This document shows, in pieces, positions 10,701 to 22,818 of a stretch of DNA of 64,000 bases. Each line of letters opens with the position of its first letter. Position 1 is the stretch's first letter. The DNA is from Gyrodactylus bullatarudis (Eukaryota > Platyhelminthes > Monogenea > Gyrodactylidea > Gyrodactylidae). Made by a program: the position numbers and the translations under genes. The DNA lies in contig SSNU01000227.1 of NCBI GenBank assembly GCA_012064415.1, positions 62,001-126,000 of the forward strand, written 5' to 3'. The notes under the pieces were generated by a model that worked only from the letters and a program-made list of their open reading frames with translations, had not been told where the DNA came from and ran no database searches.

Positions 10701-13700
10701 AATAAAGCTCAAATTTCGCTGGATTTCTTCAGACTATTAAACTGGCTCGGAAAATTATGAAAAATTAAATGTTTGTAAAATCCTCTCATTGGGAGGAAGG
10801 GAATCTCATCTCTAGAGTCATTATTTTCTCTGTACGTATCTGGCTATTAAAGGTTGGCCGCTTAAACTTTGACCTTTTGAGACTCCGAATAACTAGCCAT
10901 TATTAAAGGGAATCAAAATTTCCCAATACCATGTAGGAAAATGACTCAAAACTTAACTTTCTCTTGAAAATGACAAAATACTTTAAGTCTTAGAGAAAAA
11001 ATTCGAAGCATCTGTTGATCCCTGATCTCGGTACTTCCAATCTCCGAAATCGATAAAAAATCTTAAGCTCAAATAAAAAGGTTAAAAAGGAGCATTTGCG
11101 AAATTCCAAAGACAACCCATTTGACTCATTTCATAAAAGGATTCAAAAACTATTTGTGCTCCTGACTATTGGGAGAAAATTATTGAGATTTTGGTAAATT
11201 CTCGTCTTCATTATCAACTATAGCTAGAGTTAGTTAGCTTAATAAACAATTCATCTATCCCTAGTGTAGTGTACTTTGAAATGAAATAGATGAGAAATCT
11301 TTTGATTCATCTTCCTTTAATTTAAATTATTCGAATAAAACATTATCAAAAGATTATGATTACTGAATATGTTTAATTCAGTAAAATTAAGATGAAAACT
11401 TTGTATTTGTATAGAATAGGATAGGGGAGAACCTCAACCAACTTTTCTGATAGAACTATCAATTCTAAGTGTTATTTTGTATTGAAGCATGTGTCGAGAA
11501 TTCTGTTTTAAAATCCAGAATTTTTCAAATCACCAATTAATTTTCAATGAATCACTAAATATCGGAATATCTTGGCCATTTAATGAATTTCCTAAGTTTT
11601 ATCTTCAAAAATAGTAATCTTACCATCAAGAGGGCCTTGATAGTGGATTTCGTTGCTTTATCATTTCCGAGGGACTTTGTGGGAAAAAGAAGCAAAAGAT
11701 AATGGAGAATGACTTACACGCTTTGAAAATAGGCAAAACATGATCTGAGTACTAAGTTCTATCAGAAAAATAAGTACTCTCGTGTATTGTTTGGAGAAAA
11801 ACATTTCACCCTAGCCTAGTATAGTAATTATTTTTTGTTAATTCAGGCCAACTATAATGGACACACATCTTCTTCAGACAAGTTCTTTTATTCATGAGAC
11901 TGTTATCATGTCTATAGATGGATTAAAAATTTCTCATTTGTTTGTCTACCAATTTCTCTTAGCTTGGTATCCTCTTCAAAATTTAGTGACTCATTACTTC
12001 CCCTTTGTTTCTTCACTTGGACAATTTGGACATTACCATCTGTCCTCTCTTTTTTCAATTAACATTCATTTCACTTGTATATTGATTATTCGAAGAAGAA
12101 AGATTTTTTTATAAATGACATTATTTCTGATACACTATTTGCATACAAATCAGTTACCTACACTCTAAATATGTTTATTTATAGCCAATACAGCGTAGAT
12201 TTTATTTATTTATTTTTTCATTATAATTCGAGTGAAAAACATAAAACTTATAAAATAAAACCATCCAGGAGGTCACAAAATTTTTTTTTCTATCATTCCC
12301 TGTATAAAAATCGTTTCGCCAACTCGAGTAACTCTGAATTTCTTCTCAGACATTTAGGGGAAAGACTGGTTTTATTGAGACACTCATTGTAGCTCATGTG
12401 TCCAAAGGATCCTTTTGTCTTGAATATTACATGAGAACTCTAAAAATATTTATTTTTACAATAGAAAAGAGGAAGCAGAACGAAATCCAAAAGTCGCACA
12501 TGAACCAAAGAAGCCAACCAATTCGTATGAAATTGGTTTTGCTGGACATTTGGATTCGCCAAGTAAAAATCATGTCGAAGTAGAAAATGAAGAATATCTA
12601 AGTGAGTCATTATTACAACCTTTATCCATTCGGTCGTTGATATTTATCCACATTGTTTTGAATTACACACTTGAGATACATATTTATTTAATTTATTAAA
12701 AATGGAGAGTTTACTTTCAAATGAAAACACACTGTAAAACCAAATGTGCTATATATATTCAATGTATGTACTGCTTGAATTGAGGTTTTTATTTAAAAAT
12801 AAAGATTTTCTTGCAATACACTTTTGTTATTTACCATAGATTTGAAGAGGTTGATGCTTTTATCTTTTGTACCAAGATACTTTATTTGAAATAATTTTTT
12901 TATTGATTATATCACTGTACTGTAAGTTGTATAATGTCATTTTTTCTATAGATCAAAATTCTTGCTACCTCTAATTATACCCCTTTGCTTACCATCTTCT
13001 ACCCTGACCAATTAAATTGAACTAGGATTTTCTCACTCAAATTTTTCTCAAAAAGAAATTGACCAGATTTTTTATGAAATTTTTAAAAATTTGATTCCTT
13101 ATTATAATCATTATTATATTGTAAAAATTACTATTGTAGCTGTTTAACTTGAAAGAGAAATTATTTGAGCCGGATTTAATCTTTTCCTGACATGATCGTT
13201 GCCTGGTTTCTATCGGGTCCACTTTAACACCTGAAAGATTATATAAAAATGATGTAAATTTAGAAATGAAGTTCTACAAGTCATTATTTATAAAACCTTA
13301 ATTTACTTAAACAAAAAACTTCTATTTCTGAACTCTGTGTGAATGCGAAAGAGTATCACGGTAAATACAGTGGTCGAATTAATATGTTTCGCTTTCTCTA
13401 TTTCCCGTCTGATTATTTTAATACTTAACTTATGCGACGAAATATACACATGAGAAGATTTGTTAATGTCCAAGGAATACCTGTATGAATAAAATAATTT
13501 GAAATTCTTTTATCAATATTCTTATAAATACAAATCTGCTTTCATGTGAATGAAAACGAAGCATTTCCATTCTCAATTTTTCATTCTCTGATCAAAATTC
13601 AATTTAATGCAAAATTTTCAACACCTTTTACTGGTCAGTTGGATTGCATCATGCTTATGAAAATTCTAACTTTTCTCAACTCTTCCAAATGCACTCAGTA

Positions 13701-14660
13701 ATAAATAGGTTGAGATTGAACAAACATTCTTGTAACTTCTCCAGAATATTTTCAAATCTTGAAGAGCTCAAAATAGAACATTTGTTAGAATTATTTCTGA
13801 TATTTCTGAGTGATTTGAATATGTCAAAAGATTAATTTAAAACACTATTTTATGTTATAATTATTTTTTTATTATGAACCGATATTTATTGAACAGTTTT
13901 TTTGATTCTGAAATACATGCTTTTATGTCCTGTTTGAATTATGTCTGATGTTGAATTCTTTGACTGCATAGAAACTCCTGTAGCCAAGCCTGAGCTAGTA
14001 GCCCCGATACAAAACACTGAGAATTTATCTCTCTTGGGATGAGTTTCTTAACTCTGATCACCAAAGTTATGCACATGTTTATTTCAATACTCTTTAAATT
14101 TCATCCATATTCATGTAAAGAAATGTGAATTGCCAAAAATCATCACATGAAATATCCCCCTGTATACAAAAAAGTTATAGAATTTAAACTATGCTATACT
14201 GAATTTAAATAAATTACTAAACTAAGGGTTCCTGAAAAATTTATCTACACTCTTCAAGAGTAAAAATTAAATTTCTGCAAAAAATGACCAGTTGAATTAA
14301 TTTATAAAATGACCTTAATTTTGACCCCAAAAAAAGAATAAATCTATAAAAATGCTACTAAACATTTTTCATTCGCTTAGGATTTATTTTTCCATACAAA
14401 ATTTCGAATATCTTGATAAATTAATAATATTTAATTTTGTTCTTGATTGAATTGAAATAAAAAAGAAATCTATTTTAGATGGACCCTGTTGTCGTAGTCT
14501 ATACGAGTTCAAAGCTGAATCAGACACAGAACTTCCATTTAAAGAGAAACAACTAATCAAACTTATCGACAAGATTGATGATAATTGGTTCCTTGGTGAA
14601 ATAAACGAACGTCGAGGCTACTTTCCATGTAATTATGTAAACGTCATCAATCCGCTTTGA
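7783..14660 (+). CDS. Endophilin A (N-BAR plus SH3)
   Basis: Endophilin bends membranes through its N-BAR domain and recruits dynamin and synaptojanin through its SH3 domain during endocytosis. Exons are 7783-7827, 7854-8554, 12465-12601 and 14479-14660; introns are 26 bp, 3.9 kb and 1.9 kb, and phases agree. The N-terminus MSFAGLRKQLNKANQ plus FVTEKFGAAEGTKLDNDY is the family H0 helix and BAR start. EYLQPNPAYRAKL and KKLEGRRLDFDCKKRK are diagnostic. Exon 3 is a polar linker (KEEAERNPK...). Exon 4 is the SH3 domain: GPCCRSLYEFKAESDTELPF, DDNWFLGEINERRGYFP, CNYV, ending in TGA. The spliced protein is 354 aa, as expected. An optional linker exon lies at 13972. The large introns hold repeats but no recognised gene. 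Confidence 0.93.
8860..12464 (+). other. Large endophilin intron, no gene seen
   Basis: Non-coding stretch within endophilin intron 2. Short open frames near 9.1, 11.9 and 12.1 kb lack homology, splice support or codon structure. The only structured feature found is a hammerhead-like repeat copy at 10691-10735. Confidence 0.5.
10691..10735 (-). repeat. Decayed copy of hammerhead-like repeat (family A)
   Basis: On the minus strand the segment reads CTGAAGA, eight bases, then GAA, then an A/T-rich AGCT-centred stretch. The same order and the same 8-base spacing occur at 35954-35996 and 44635-44672. The plus-strand string aataaagctc...cttcagact aligns with aataaagctt...cttcagacc of the 36-kb copy. 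Stem I pairing is weak here, so this copy is probably inactive. Confidence 0.5.
13972..14042 (+). other. Candidate optional endophilin exon with defective donor
   Basis: After an acceptor tgactgcatag, a frame compatible with endophilin exon 3 encodes a proline-containing linker, TPVAKPELVAPIQNTENLSL. If it ends with G at 14037, its phase also fits the SH3 exon, but the following bases are gatgagt, not gt. If not spliced there, it reads into TGA at 14040-14042, giving a form without SH3. See the finding. Confidence 0.5.
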
Positions 14661-15778
14661 GACATCAATCACTGTACAAATGTCTAGGTAAGTGATTCCT
14701 CTGTAAAAGCAAAAAGAAGATAATTTAACCTCCTCAAATATTATATATGAATCAAAAGATGTCGTATATAATTATACAACTGTGATAATATGTTAAACTA
14801 TATATGCTTAACTTTATTTAATTTGTATGTATCTCCTTATAATAATTTTATTTAACTCTCAACAAGTTCATCACGATGAGAATTGTTTTATTTTTCAAAC
14901 AAAAAGAATTTTAATGATGCCACCGATTCTATCTTTCATTATCAGTCCTCTCTCTTGAATATTTTGAAAACAAAACCTCAAGAGAGACTATAAATTTATT
15001 TACTAACACACTCCCTTGAAATCACATAGTTTATAGAAAGAGAGAGGACCTTTGAAAGATATCGTGTAATTAAATACTGTGAACCAGTTTCAATGCAATA
15101 TTTTCAGCCAGAACATCAAAAAAACGCTCGAACGCACAAAGATTGTTATCATTTTATTTACATACTTGAATTTCTTGTGTAAAAGTTATTATCTGGTAAA
15201 AAAGAAAATCGCTACAATTTTTACATGAAACTGATGACTGAGAAGATCGAGAAAAAAACACGGACTATCATATTCATGAACCTATTGCATATTTATATCT
15301 AAAAGTTACAATCCAAAAAATTTTGAAGCATAAATATTAAAAACCAAATTCTACAACAAATATATCCAGAATTTCATCGACAAAGGGTCAATAACTGACT
15401 CAAAATTGTTATTTATTCAAGAGAAGCAAGTTGTAACAACCGACAAGAACAATTATCGAAATTGTAGATTGATATATATTATATATATGAATATTGAAAT
15501 AAAATATAAGCATTTATAAAGACTTGTTTGATATTCAGATTTGTAAACTATGTTATTGTTTCATCTTCAACCTGAAGACTTTAAGTGAGCATAAAGTAAC
15601 TAGAGTTCTAGAGATAACAGCAAAAACTAATAGTTCATAAAATTTTCCATTCCTTTACTCTGATTAAATACCTAGTATTTATAATTTGAAAAATTGCTCG
15701 ATTTTACCAAACGAGTGAAGTACAATATAAAATTTGATATTTGTTATAATCAATTGATAGATTATTGCCTATTTAAAA
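14661..15778. other. Intergenic, no gene seen
   Basis: AT-rich spacer between endophilin and the ATP synthase delta gene. It contains the endophilin 3' UTR, a possible splice donor near 14691 (taggtaagt), and a (ta)n-rich tract near 15470-15490. No coding segment was recognised. Confidence 0.45.
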
Positions 15779-16321
15779 ATGAGAGTAAGTTGACAAAATC
15801 TTATTATTTCCCTCAGAATCTACTACGCATCTCAAAAACCTTCCAATCCATCAGACAATTATCTACTTCTAGGACTCTTCAGTCCCAGTTGAGTCTTACT
15901 TTTGTCTCTCCTTCTGAAGTTCACTATGAAAAAGCTCCTGTCAAAATGGTAGAGGTACCTGGTTTGGCTGGCTCTATGGGTATCGTATCTGAGCATGTTC
16001 CAACAGCTTCTGCTTTAAAGCCAGGTCTTGTAGTTGTTTCTGAAGAAGACGGATCAATCAAAAAGTTTTTTGGTAAATTCTTTTCATTCATGCATCTCAG
16101 TATCCAGTGGTACAGTTACTGTGAACCCTGATTCAAGCGTACAGGTTCTAGCAGAAGAGGCTCTCACTTTGGATAATTTGGACCCGGCCCTTGTAAAAGA
16201 ACATTATAGTAAGGCTCAAAGTGAACTCTCCTCTGCATCGACTGAAATTCAAAAGGCTGAGGCTCAAATTTCTCTTGAAGCCTATGAAGCAATTATCAAG
16301 GCTTTTGATGATAAGCATTAG
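15779..16321 (+). CDS. ATP5F1D: ATP synthase F1 subunit delta, mitochondrial
   Basis: Central-stalk subunit of mitochondrial F1Fo ATP synthase (homologue of bacterial epsilon). Three exons: 15779-15784 (only ATG AGA), 15817-16072 and 16101-16321; introns are 32 and 28 bp. The splice joins MR to NLLRISKTFQSIRQLSTSRT, a basic, serine-rich mitochondrial presequence. The mature part shows MVEVPGLAGSMGIVSEHVPT, LKPGLVVVSEEDGSIKKFF, then VSSGTVTVNPDSSVQVLAEE and a C-terminal helical hairpin. Total 160 aa, normal for the family. The two-codon first exon explains why a plain open frame appears to extend upstream. AATAAA lies at 16331-16336. It is convergent with WAVE. Confidence 0.94.
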
Positions 16322-16539
16322 AAATTTCTAAATAAATATATCTTAGATAAATGCTTTAGTTTTGTTTAGATGAACTTTTAGAAAATTAACTGCTTATATG
16401 ATTTATTGTATAAAGAAAATCAAAAGAATTCTGCCAAGTCAAATTAAATTAATACGTCTTGTTTAGTTTGAGAACCTCTGATAAATATAATCATCAGGCA
16501 TCTCCATGACTGAATGATAAAAAAACTATTATTCCTTCT

Positions 16540-18743
16540 TCAATCGTCCCATCCTTCAGTAGAATCAGAAGAGTCCTTGTCCGAATCAGAAGTGGCTTCC
16601 ATCATATGTCTACGCTTGATGACGGCGTCATAAATAGATTGAACATCTTTATGAGGCCTGGTCAGGGTTGTGAAACCGTTACCCAAATCTTTATCCTTAA
16701 CGGGAGGTAATGTTTCAGAGACTTTTCTAAGAGTACAACCAGCTCTAATTGCTGACAAGAGATCTTGAGGGGGGCCTGGATTAGGATTACTTGTGGTGGT
16801 CTTTTTAATTTCAGTCTTTTTAGTGTTTTCAGAAATTGGATTTGGTTGATTCTGAATTGATTTCGTAGAATTCAATGTCATAGGCGGAGGTGGTGGTGGA
16901 GGGGGAGGTGGGGCTGGTACTGCCTCCTTCTTCTTCTCATCTACAAAAACGTTACCTTCAATAACTGGAGGCGTTGGAGGACAAGGATACTCAGATTGTT
17001 TTCCATTGACTGTCGTAGTGGCGTTGGAATTTTGACTTGTTTGAGATGAAAGTGGCGGTGGAGGAGGAGGTGGTGGTGGTGTCGGCGAAGTGGGAGTAAA
17101 ATTGTCGTGGATTTGTTGATAATTCGAAATTTTAGATGAGCTGGGTAAGAGGGGAGCTGGCGGAGGAGGTGGAAGGTCAGCAGCATTCAGGTCTAGCATC
17201 ATCTCCTCCCCAGGTAACTGACGTGGATTTTTAATGGGTGGGATCTTGAAAGAGGCTTTATTATTATTAATATTGTTAGGCATTAAATTATTAGGCATCA
17301 TCATTGACTGATAGGGGTTTTGAACATTTTGTTGATCCATATTCATTGGGGACATGAAATTTTGAGTTTTTTGATTATTAGGAATATCTTGTTTACCACT
17401 GCTGTTGTTGTTGTTGTTGACGATTAGTTGGCTCATTTGAACGTTGACATCTGAAGAGTGGATTGAAAAAGATTAAAATTTCACTGAGCAACTCATAATT
17501 ATAAAGGATGATAACCAAAATTAAAAAACATGATTAATCAGGGGTAAATTTCAATAAATTCTGTACCTGGTGGTATACATAAAATCAATCAAATTTTATA
17601 CAGATGTGAAAAAAAATTTCCACTAAGCGAAATAAAGTATTACAAAATCTAAATTGGGGAAATAATCTTCATCTAGCTATCCGGTGAATCATCCATGTAG
17701 AAGTATGTAAAATGATTCATTTTAACCAGTAATAAAATCCGGAGGTTAAAAGATGTTAAAATAAATAATAAGCTGAAATAATTCCACTCACTATTTGGAG
17801 GAAAATTTGCCTGTATAAACTGTTGGTTCATGTTGACTTGTTGTTGAAGATGAGGATTTAAACGGTTCATCATGAGCTGTTCATGTTGCATTGCATTATG
17901 GTTGTTACTTTGTATGTGATTCCCGTTTATCATTTGTTGATTCTGTACTTGTTGGTTATTTTTGAGATGCATCATTTGATTAGTCATCATGGCTAAATTA
18001 TGGTCAACATTGTTGTGATCTGAAATTGACGTGGATGACTGGTATCCTTGATCTTGTCTGTTTAAATCTTGATGATATTTTATTCCATTATGACTATTCA
18101 TTTGAATCTGACCAGTACCGAGCCCTGTTTGCTCAATCAACACAGAATTTGAGCCATTTTGAATTGGCTTTTGCGATTTTTTCTGGGTAACAGGTTTATT
18201 TTTTATCTTTTTCTTCTTATTCTTTTTCATTTTGGGTCCTTGGAGCATTTCCTGACTCCATAGATCAAAGAAGAAACTAGGATTTGAGTACATTTTCATG
18301 CTCACGCGACCATCATCTCTTAATTGATCCATTATTTGTACAGGAGGTGGAGCTTCTGCTTTTTCATATTGAATTCTCATAGATAGAGGGATGGTATTTT
18401 TATTTAAAACTTGGCTGTCTGAAGGCTTTTTACTAACAAATGGTGTGATATCACATGAGACATTTGACGTGTTCAATTCCTCCTCTCCTTTTTTGAGCAT
18501 GGCTAAATCCTCTGATATAGTTTTCATTCTTTTGCTGAGACGCATTGAACGTTCTGTTATTCCTGATAAATCCTTAGTCAATTCCTCAAATATAGAATTA
18601 GCTAAACCTGCTAAACAGGAAATTTGTTGAAGAACATTACAAAATGTGTTATTTGAGATATATGTCAACTCTGAATCGATGTTTTTAGGAATAGGAACGT
18701 CAGACACGTTCGTTGGATAAACGAGCAATTTGGGAATGGGCAT
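16540..18743 (-). CDS. WASF: WAVE/SCAR actin regulator (WASF family)
   Basis: WAVE activates the Arp2/3 complex downstream of Rac within a five-subunit complex. Two exons, 18743-17792 and 17450-16540, with a 341-bp intron and matching phase, give 620 aa. The N-terminal WAVE homology domain is visible (NTFCNVLQQISCLAGLANSI, then IPLSMRIQYEKAEAPPPV, LRDDG, NPSFFFDLWSQEMLQ). A basic patch (KMKKNKKKKIKNK) follows. The middle is unusually rich in Asn, Gln and Met. Exon 2 carries three polyproline blocks, a WH2 motif (DLLSAIRAGCTLRKV), and an acidic C-terminus ending EGWDD with the Trp needed for Arp2/3. It is divergent from SRP14, 117 bp away. Confidence 0.94.
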
Positions 18744-18860
18744 TTTAGCGGATAAATAAGATGTAATAATTTCAAGGAATCATTTTTAATCTTTAAATAG
18801 TTTGCCAATTTTTTTGCCTTAGTGGGTTAAAAATTTTCTTTTACTAGGTTGGTCATTCAA
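18744..18860. promoter_or_regulatory. Putative bidirectional promoter, WAVE / SRP14
   Basis: A 117-bp space between the start codons of two divergent genes. No TATA box was evident. Sharing of one promoter is inferred from the spacing alone. Confidence 0.45.
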
Positions 18861-19251
18861 ATGAGAGTTGATAACGACGTTGTAAGTTAGGTAGTTAATT
18901 TTTTAAAGTTTCTTTCCTCTATTTCGAGGTATCTAACTCGTTCTAAAACAAATGGATCAGTTTATATTACAATGAAAAGATGTAAGTTTTGCTATACTTA
19001 TTTTAGATGACGGGCGAGTGAAGCCAAAATCATCCAATCCCAAGAAACAACACAAGGTCGAGGAATATTCATGCTTATTTCATGCAACTCTAAACAAAAA
19101 CAAAGTTTCAACAGTCGTCAGTCAATCTGATATGCCTAAATTTAACCAGGCCTACCTCAATGTAATAAAGATTAATGTCGACAATCTTAAAAAGCGCGAT
19201 AGGAAAGCAGAAAGGTCTAAAAAAGAAAAAGAAGTAAAAAAATCAAATTAA
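18861..19251 (+). CDS. SRP14: Signal recognition particle 14-kDa subunit
   Basis: SRP14 pairs with SRP9 on the Alu domain of SRP RNA and delays translation elongation. Exons are 18861-18881, 18909-18981 and 19007-19251; the introns are 27 bp and 25 bp, among the shortest in the window. The joined protein reads MRVDNDV + FLSSISRYLTRSKTNGSV + YITMKRYDGRVKP, which follows the SRP14 pattern (FLxxLxxLF...SGSVYITLKKYDG). The rest, HKVEEYSCLFHATLNKNKVS, TVVS, and a lysine-rich tail (LKKRDRKAERSKKEK), is also typical. 112 aa in total. AATAAA lies at 19295-19300. Confidence 0.93.
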
Positions 19252-19516
19252 AATCAAATTGTGATAACATTTTTTGTATAGTCTGTGTGAATTAAATAAA
19301 GTATTTTTTGTTTGTAAGATTACCAATTTGTGACATTTTCATGTATTAACTCTAATTAATTGAGAGACTCTTTCAAAAAACTACCGTAGTTTCCTAATAA
19401 GAATTTGGTAATGCAATACGAATCAAGTAATTTTCAGTTAGTAAATAATTTGATCGTATATTTAGAAATTTTTATTTACAAAACTAAGTAAGGACTAAAA
19501 AATTTAGGGATAAAAT

Positions 19517-19934
19517 CTATCTAGATTTTCTGTCGATTGGTTCAGGAAATCGTTTAAGAAGCTGATTAATCTGAACTGAATTCAACTTATTCTTTTCTGA
19601 GGTAAGAAAATTTTCTTTTTGATTCTCATTATGCTTGATTCTTTTGATTTCTTCCGATCTAACACAGGACTTAAAATCAGAAATAAATTTGATACAGGGC
19701 GATTCTTGAAAGTTACTAGATTTAAGACAATCTAGCAAGAGAGACATCTCATCGATACATACAGCCTCTAAATAATTAAAAATTCAAGTTCTTACTGTTT
19801 AGTTTTTCTCCTTTTTGTGTAACTGAATTTTTAAGAATAGGCTCTCTGTAGTATTTGAAGATGAAAGTGTTCTCATTTTTGATATTCCCCCTAGAACGAC
19901 GGTAAGGAGCTAAAAATAGCTGATCCAACTTCAT
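19517..19934 (-). CDS. CHCHD1: Mitochondrial small-ribosomal protein mS37 (CHCHD1)
   Basis: A twin CX9C protein of the mitochondrial ribosome small subunit, imported through Mia40. Exons are 19934-19796 and 19767-19517, separated by a 28-bp intron (gtaagaac...ttatttag). The frame joins as K-AVCIDEMSLLLDCLKSSNF, matching the human order CITEMSVMMACWKQNEF. The CX9C pairs are C50/C60 and C71/C81. The C-terminal INQLLKRFPEP matches the family's LNKLLQRFPNKP. 129 aa, close to the human length. It is divergent from COQ10 (95 bp between starts) and convergent with SRP14. Confidence 0.88.
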
Positions 19935-20028
19935 ATTTTTGAATTATTCACACCAAAAATTACAACAATTTTATGAGTTGTTGGAAATTTTCGCGACTTT
20001 GATCAGATGGAGATTTCGAAATAGAAAA

Positions 20029-20650
20029 ATGTATAAAACTCTCAATAGGCTTGTATTGGTCAATTCAAAGGTCAGTTTTTCTTCAGAATCGATTTTCGGT
20101 AATATTTTTGCTGAACCAAAGCGTAATCAATACAGAGAAAAGCGTCTTGTCGGGTATATTGCCATAATAATATCCAAATTTCAGATATTCACAAGAAAAA
20201 GTTTATTCTGTTGTGAATGCTGTTCATTTGTACAAAAATTTTGTGCCATTTTGTACTGGATCAGACAAATTACAAGTCCTTCCAAATGGCACTAGAGTTT
20301 ATAAATTAACTGTGGGCTTTCCTCCTCTCGTTGAATCTTATGTTTCTAATGTTACATCAACTCGCCCAGATTTTATCAAATCGGTGGCGATTGAGACTAA
20401 CATTTTCAAGTTCCTTGTAAATGAATGGAAATTCACTCCTGGCCCAGAAGAAAACAAGGATTCATGTTACATAGATTTCAATGTTGATTTTATTTTCAAA
20501 TCTGTAGTTTATTCTCACCTAGCCAACTTTTATTTCGACAAAGTTGTTTCTGTCATGGTTGATGCTTTCCTGAAAGAAATCCGTCGGCGCCATGGGCCAG
20601 AGTCGATTGAAGCTAGAAAACCTCAAATCTTATCGTATATCAAAGAATGA
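20029..20650 (+). CDS. COQ10: COQ10, coenzyme Q-binding START-domain protein
   Basis: COQ10 binds coenzyme Q in the inner mitochondrial membrane and is needed for respiratory function. Exons are 20029-20153 and 20185-20650 with a 31-bp intron; 196 aa. Family features are YREKRLVGYSQEKVYSVV, NFVPFCTGSDKL, KLTVGFPPLVESYVSNV, WKFTPGP, CYIDFNVDFIFKSVVYSHLA, and FDKVVSVMVDAF. The first in-frame ATG at 20029 gives a mitochondrial-type N-terminus (MYKTLNRLVLVNSK). The stop TGA (20648-20650) overlaps AATAAA at 20650-20655. Another same-strand gene begins only 25 bp after the stop. Confidence 0.92.
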
Positions 20651-20675
20651 ATAAAATTATTATTAGATTAAACAA

Positions 20676-21318
20676 ATGATTCCTCATTTCTCATATTTTG
20701 TCAAAAGGGATTTATTTAATTTATTTTCATCTAGAGGATTGCATTTAATAAAATTAGCCAGATTGCACTGTTTGGGATCAACTTTAATCACATAAAAACC
20801 CCAAAATATTTAAGTGCATTCCAAAATGAATACAAAAACAACGATACTGATACTCTTGTGGAAATATTCTATCATGATACTAGTATTGCAAAGCTGGGAG
20901 GCGACTCAAGCCAAAATGATGATCCAAAATTTGACTTTCTTTCAAGGAGGATAAAAATTTTCACAATAGATGAGTCTTGTCCTTATGAAATTTTCAGATT
21001 TTCACAAAAATGTAATCTAACGGTTGCTTCCCCATCAGCAATCATAACCAATAAAGACTTAAGCTTAGGTGAACTTAAAACAATTGGCCTTGTTGATATC
21101 ATTATAAAGAAGGGAACAGGTAAATATTTATAAATATATTATCTTATTTACTCACTAGTAATTTGAATTAAAAATAAAAAAATAATCCCTCAGCTCTTGG
21201 CGTGACAGTTCACTTTGTTGCAACTCTTTTACAAGACGAGAGACACTGCGAAATCCTGGGCAATCCAGATCTCTTCAATGATTATTGTAACTCAAAATTG
21301 AAACTTAAATTTGTATGA
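20676..21318 (+). CDS. Unrecognised 177-aa protein downstream of COQ10
   Basis: Three exons fit with consistent phases: 20676-20699, 20735-21119 and 21194-21318; introns are 35 and 74 bp. The predicted protein begins MIPHFSYF-RIAFNKISQIALF and continues GINFNHIKTPKYLSAFQ, then FDFLSRRIKIFTIDESCPY, a core CNLTVASPSAIITNKDLSLG, and LGVTVHFVATLLQDE, ending KLKLKFV. There is no long hydrophobic segment. I do not recognise the family. The first small exon is the least certain part; the alternative is a longer 5' exon overlapping COQ10. It starts 25 bp after the COQ10 stop on the same strand, so joint transcription is possible. Confidence 0.65.
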
Positions 21319-22818
21319 ATTATTTTCTTTAGTAAACTTAATTTTTATCTAAAATTCATTAAAGTTTTATCATAAAAATCACACCTTCTCGTTTGAAAAA
21401 ATCAATCAGATTGAAATTTTTCTCCATATAAAGTTTATATTATTAAGCTAGTTGATATGAAGATGAGAATTCAGTAAATTTAATTTACTGAGTATTTTTG
21501 TAAAAAACTTTGAAAAAACTGAATCTGTAATAATAAAACCTATCTTGAATCTCGAAAATGCGCCAAATTTTCATCCTCCAATTTGATTTTGGCCAGTGGC
21601 CACTAATATTCGAAGAAATTTTCAACATTCGAGATAAGTTGAATTTCTAAATTTTTTGTTGTTTACGTAATTGGTTCGTGATTTCCCACAAAAATGATGC
21701 ATTTCTGATTAGATCAAAGAATTTTGTGTCATTCCAAATAAACCAAAAATTTATTCTCTCTCTAGATTAGTTCAGCTCATTGATACATTGTTGTACCTTA
21801 ATACTTGTATCTCTATTAAAATACAGTAATTCAATTAAATCATACCTGTTAAGCTTGTAACATTTATCAATTTGGGAAGGAAATCTCTCTTAGAAAGATT
21901 ATAATTTAATAAACGCCAGCCAACAGATACATTTCAGATCTTTCAATGCAGAGTAGAGAACTCCTAACATGGATTCAAAGAACAAAAAATTTAACTTTTT
22001 AAAAGACTTTCATGGGCTTGTTCATTTGAATTTGAAATTACACCAGACTACTCTATAGTTGAGACCATGTAAAACATTGTTTTAAAGAGCAATAAATCTC
22101 TATTTCAGTTATCCGAGCAGTTCCAAATAGGATGTAAGGCGTGATTGTTATTTGATCCTCAGATGCTACAGAAGTATTTGGCTAAAGAATAAAAGAATAA
22201 AGAATTCTGAAAAATAGTGGGAAAATCTGGATCGATATACCTCGCTCTATCGGAATGCCTTTCTGATCACCATTTTTCGGTTAATCAATCATGAATTTAG
22301 TTCTGAAAATTTAATTACACTGGGTAAGTAAGTAAGTAAGCAAGCTTCATTTTTAATCATTAAAATAAAATTTCAAATCTTTGGCATGTATTATATTGCA
22401 TACAATACAAATAAATCACTAACTTGACGGATCTAAATTAACAATCATTCTAATACATTATGCAAACATTTCAAAAATTATACCACTTGCAGTGATATCA
22501 TATACCCAAAACACACAGTTTCTCAAGTATATAAACTTGTACAATGAACATATTATTCAAAAGAAAGAAACATTCTATTAAAGATAGATCATTAACCTAT
22601 GATTATACCACGATCAAGTATTATTATGTATTACTATGTCAATATAAGTATAGTAAAGTAAAACTTGAATGAAGGAATAACAATGAAATCTATATATTCT
22701 CCAAATGAAACTCATTTTTCATCCATGTAGACCCCAGAAATTTCGATAAATAGAAATTACAGCCATTCTTACGATCGGTTGATTCACATAAAGGTTCATC
22801 AAACGTCTGAAAATCCAC
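21319..22818. other. Intergenic, no gene seen
   Basis: AT-rich spacer. It holds a perfect 21-bp palindrome at 21471-21491 (arm TCAGTAAATT, one central base) and a short (GTAA)n tract near 22324-22341. No coding exon or RNA gene was recognised. Confidence 0.5.

Noticed and set aside
16941..17186. 81-codon minus-strand frame inside WAVE exon 2
   Set aside because: Shifted reading of the polyproline blocks of WAVE.
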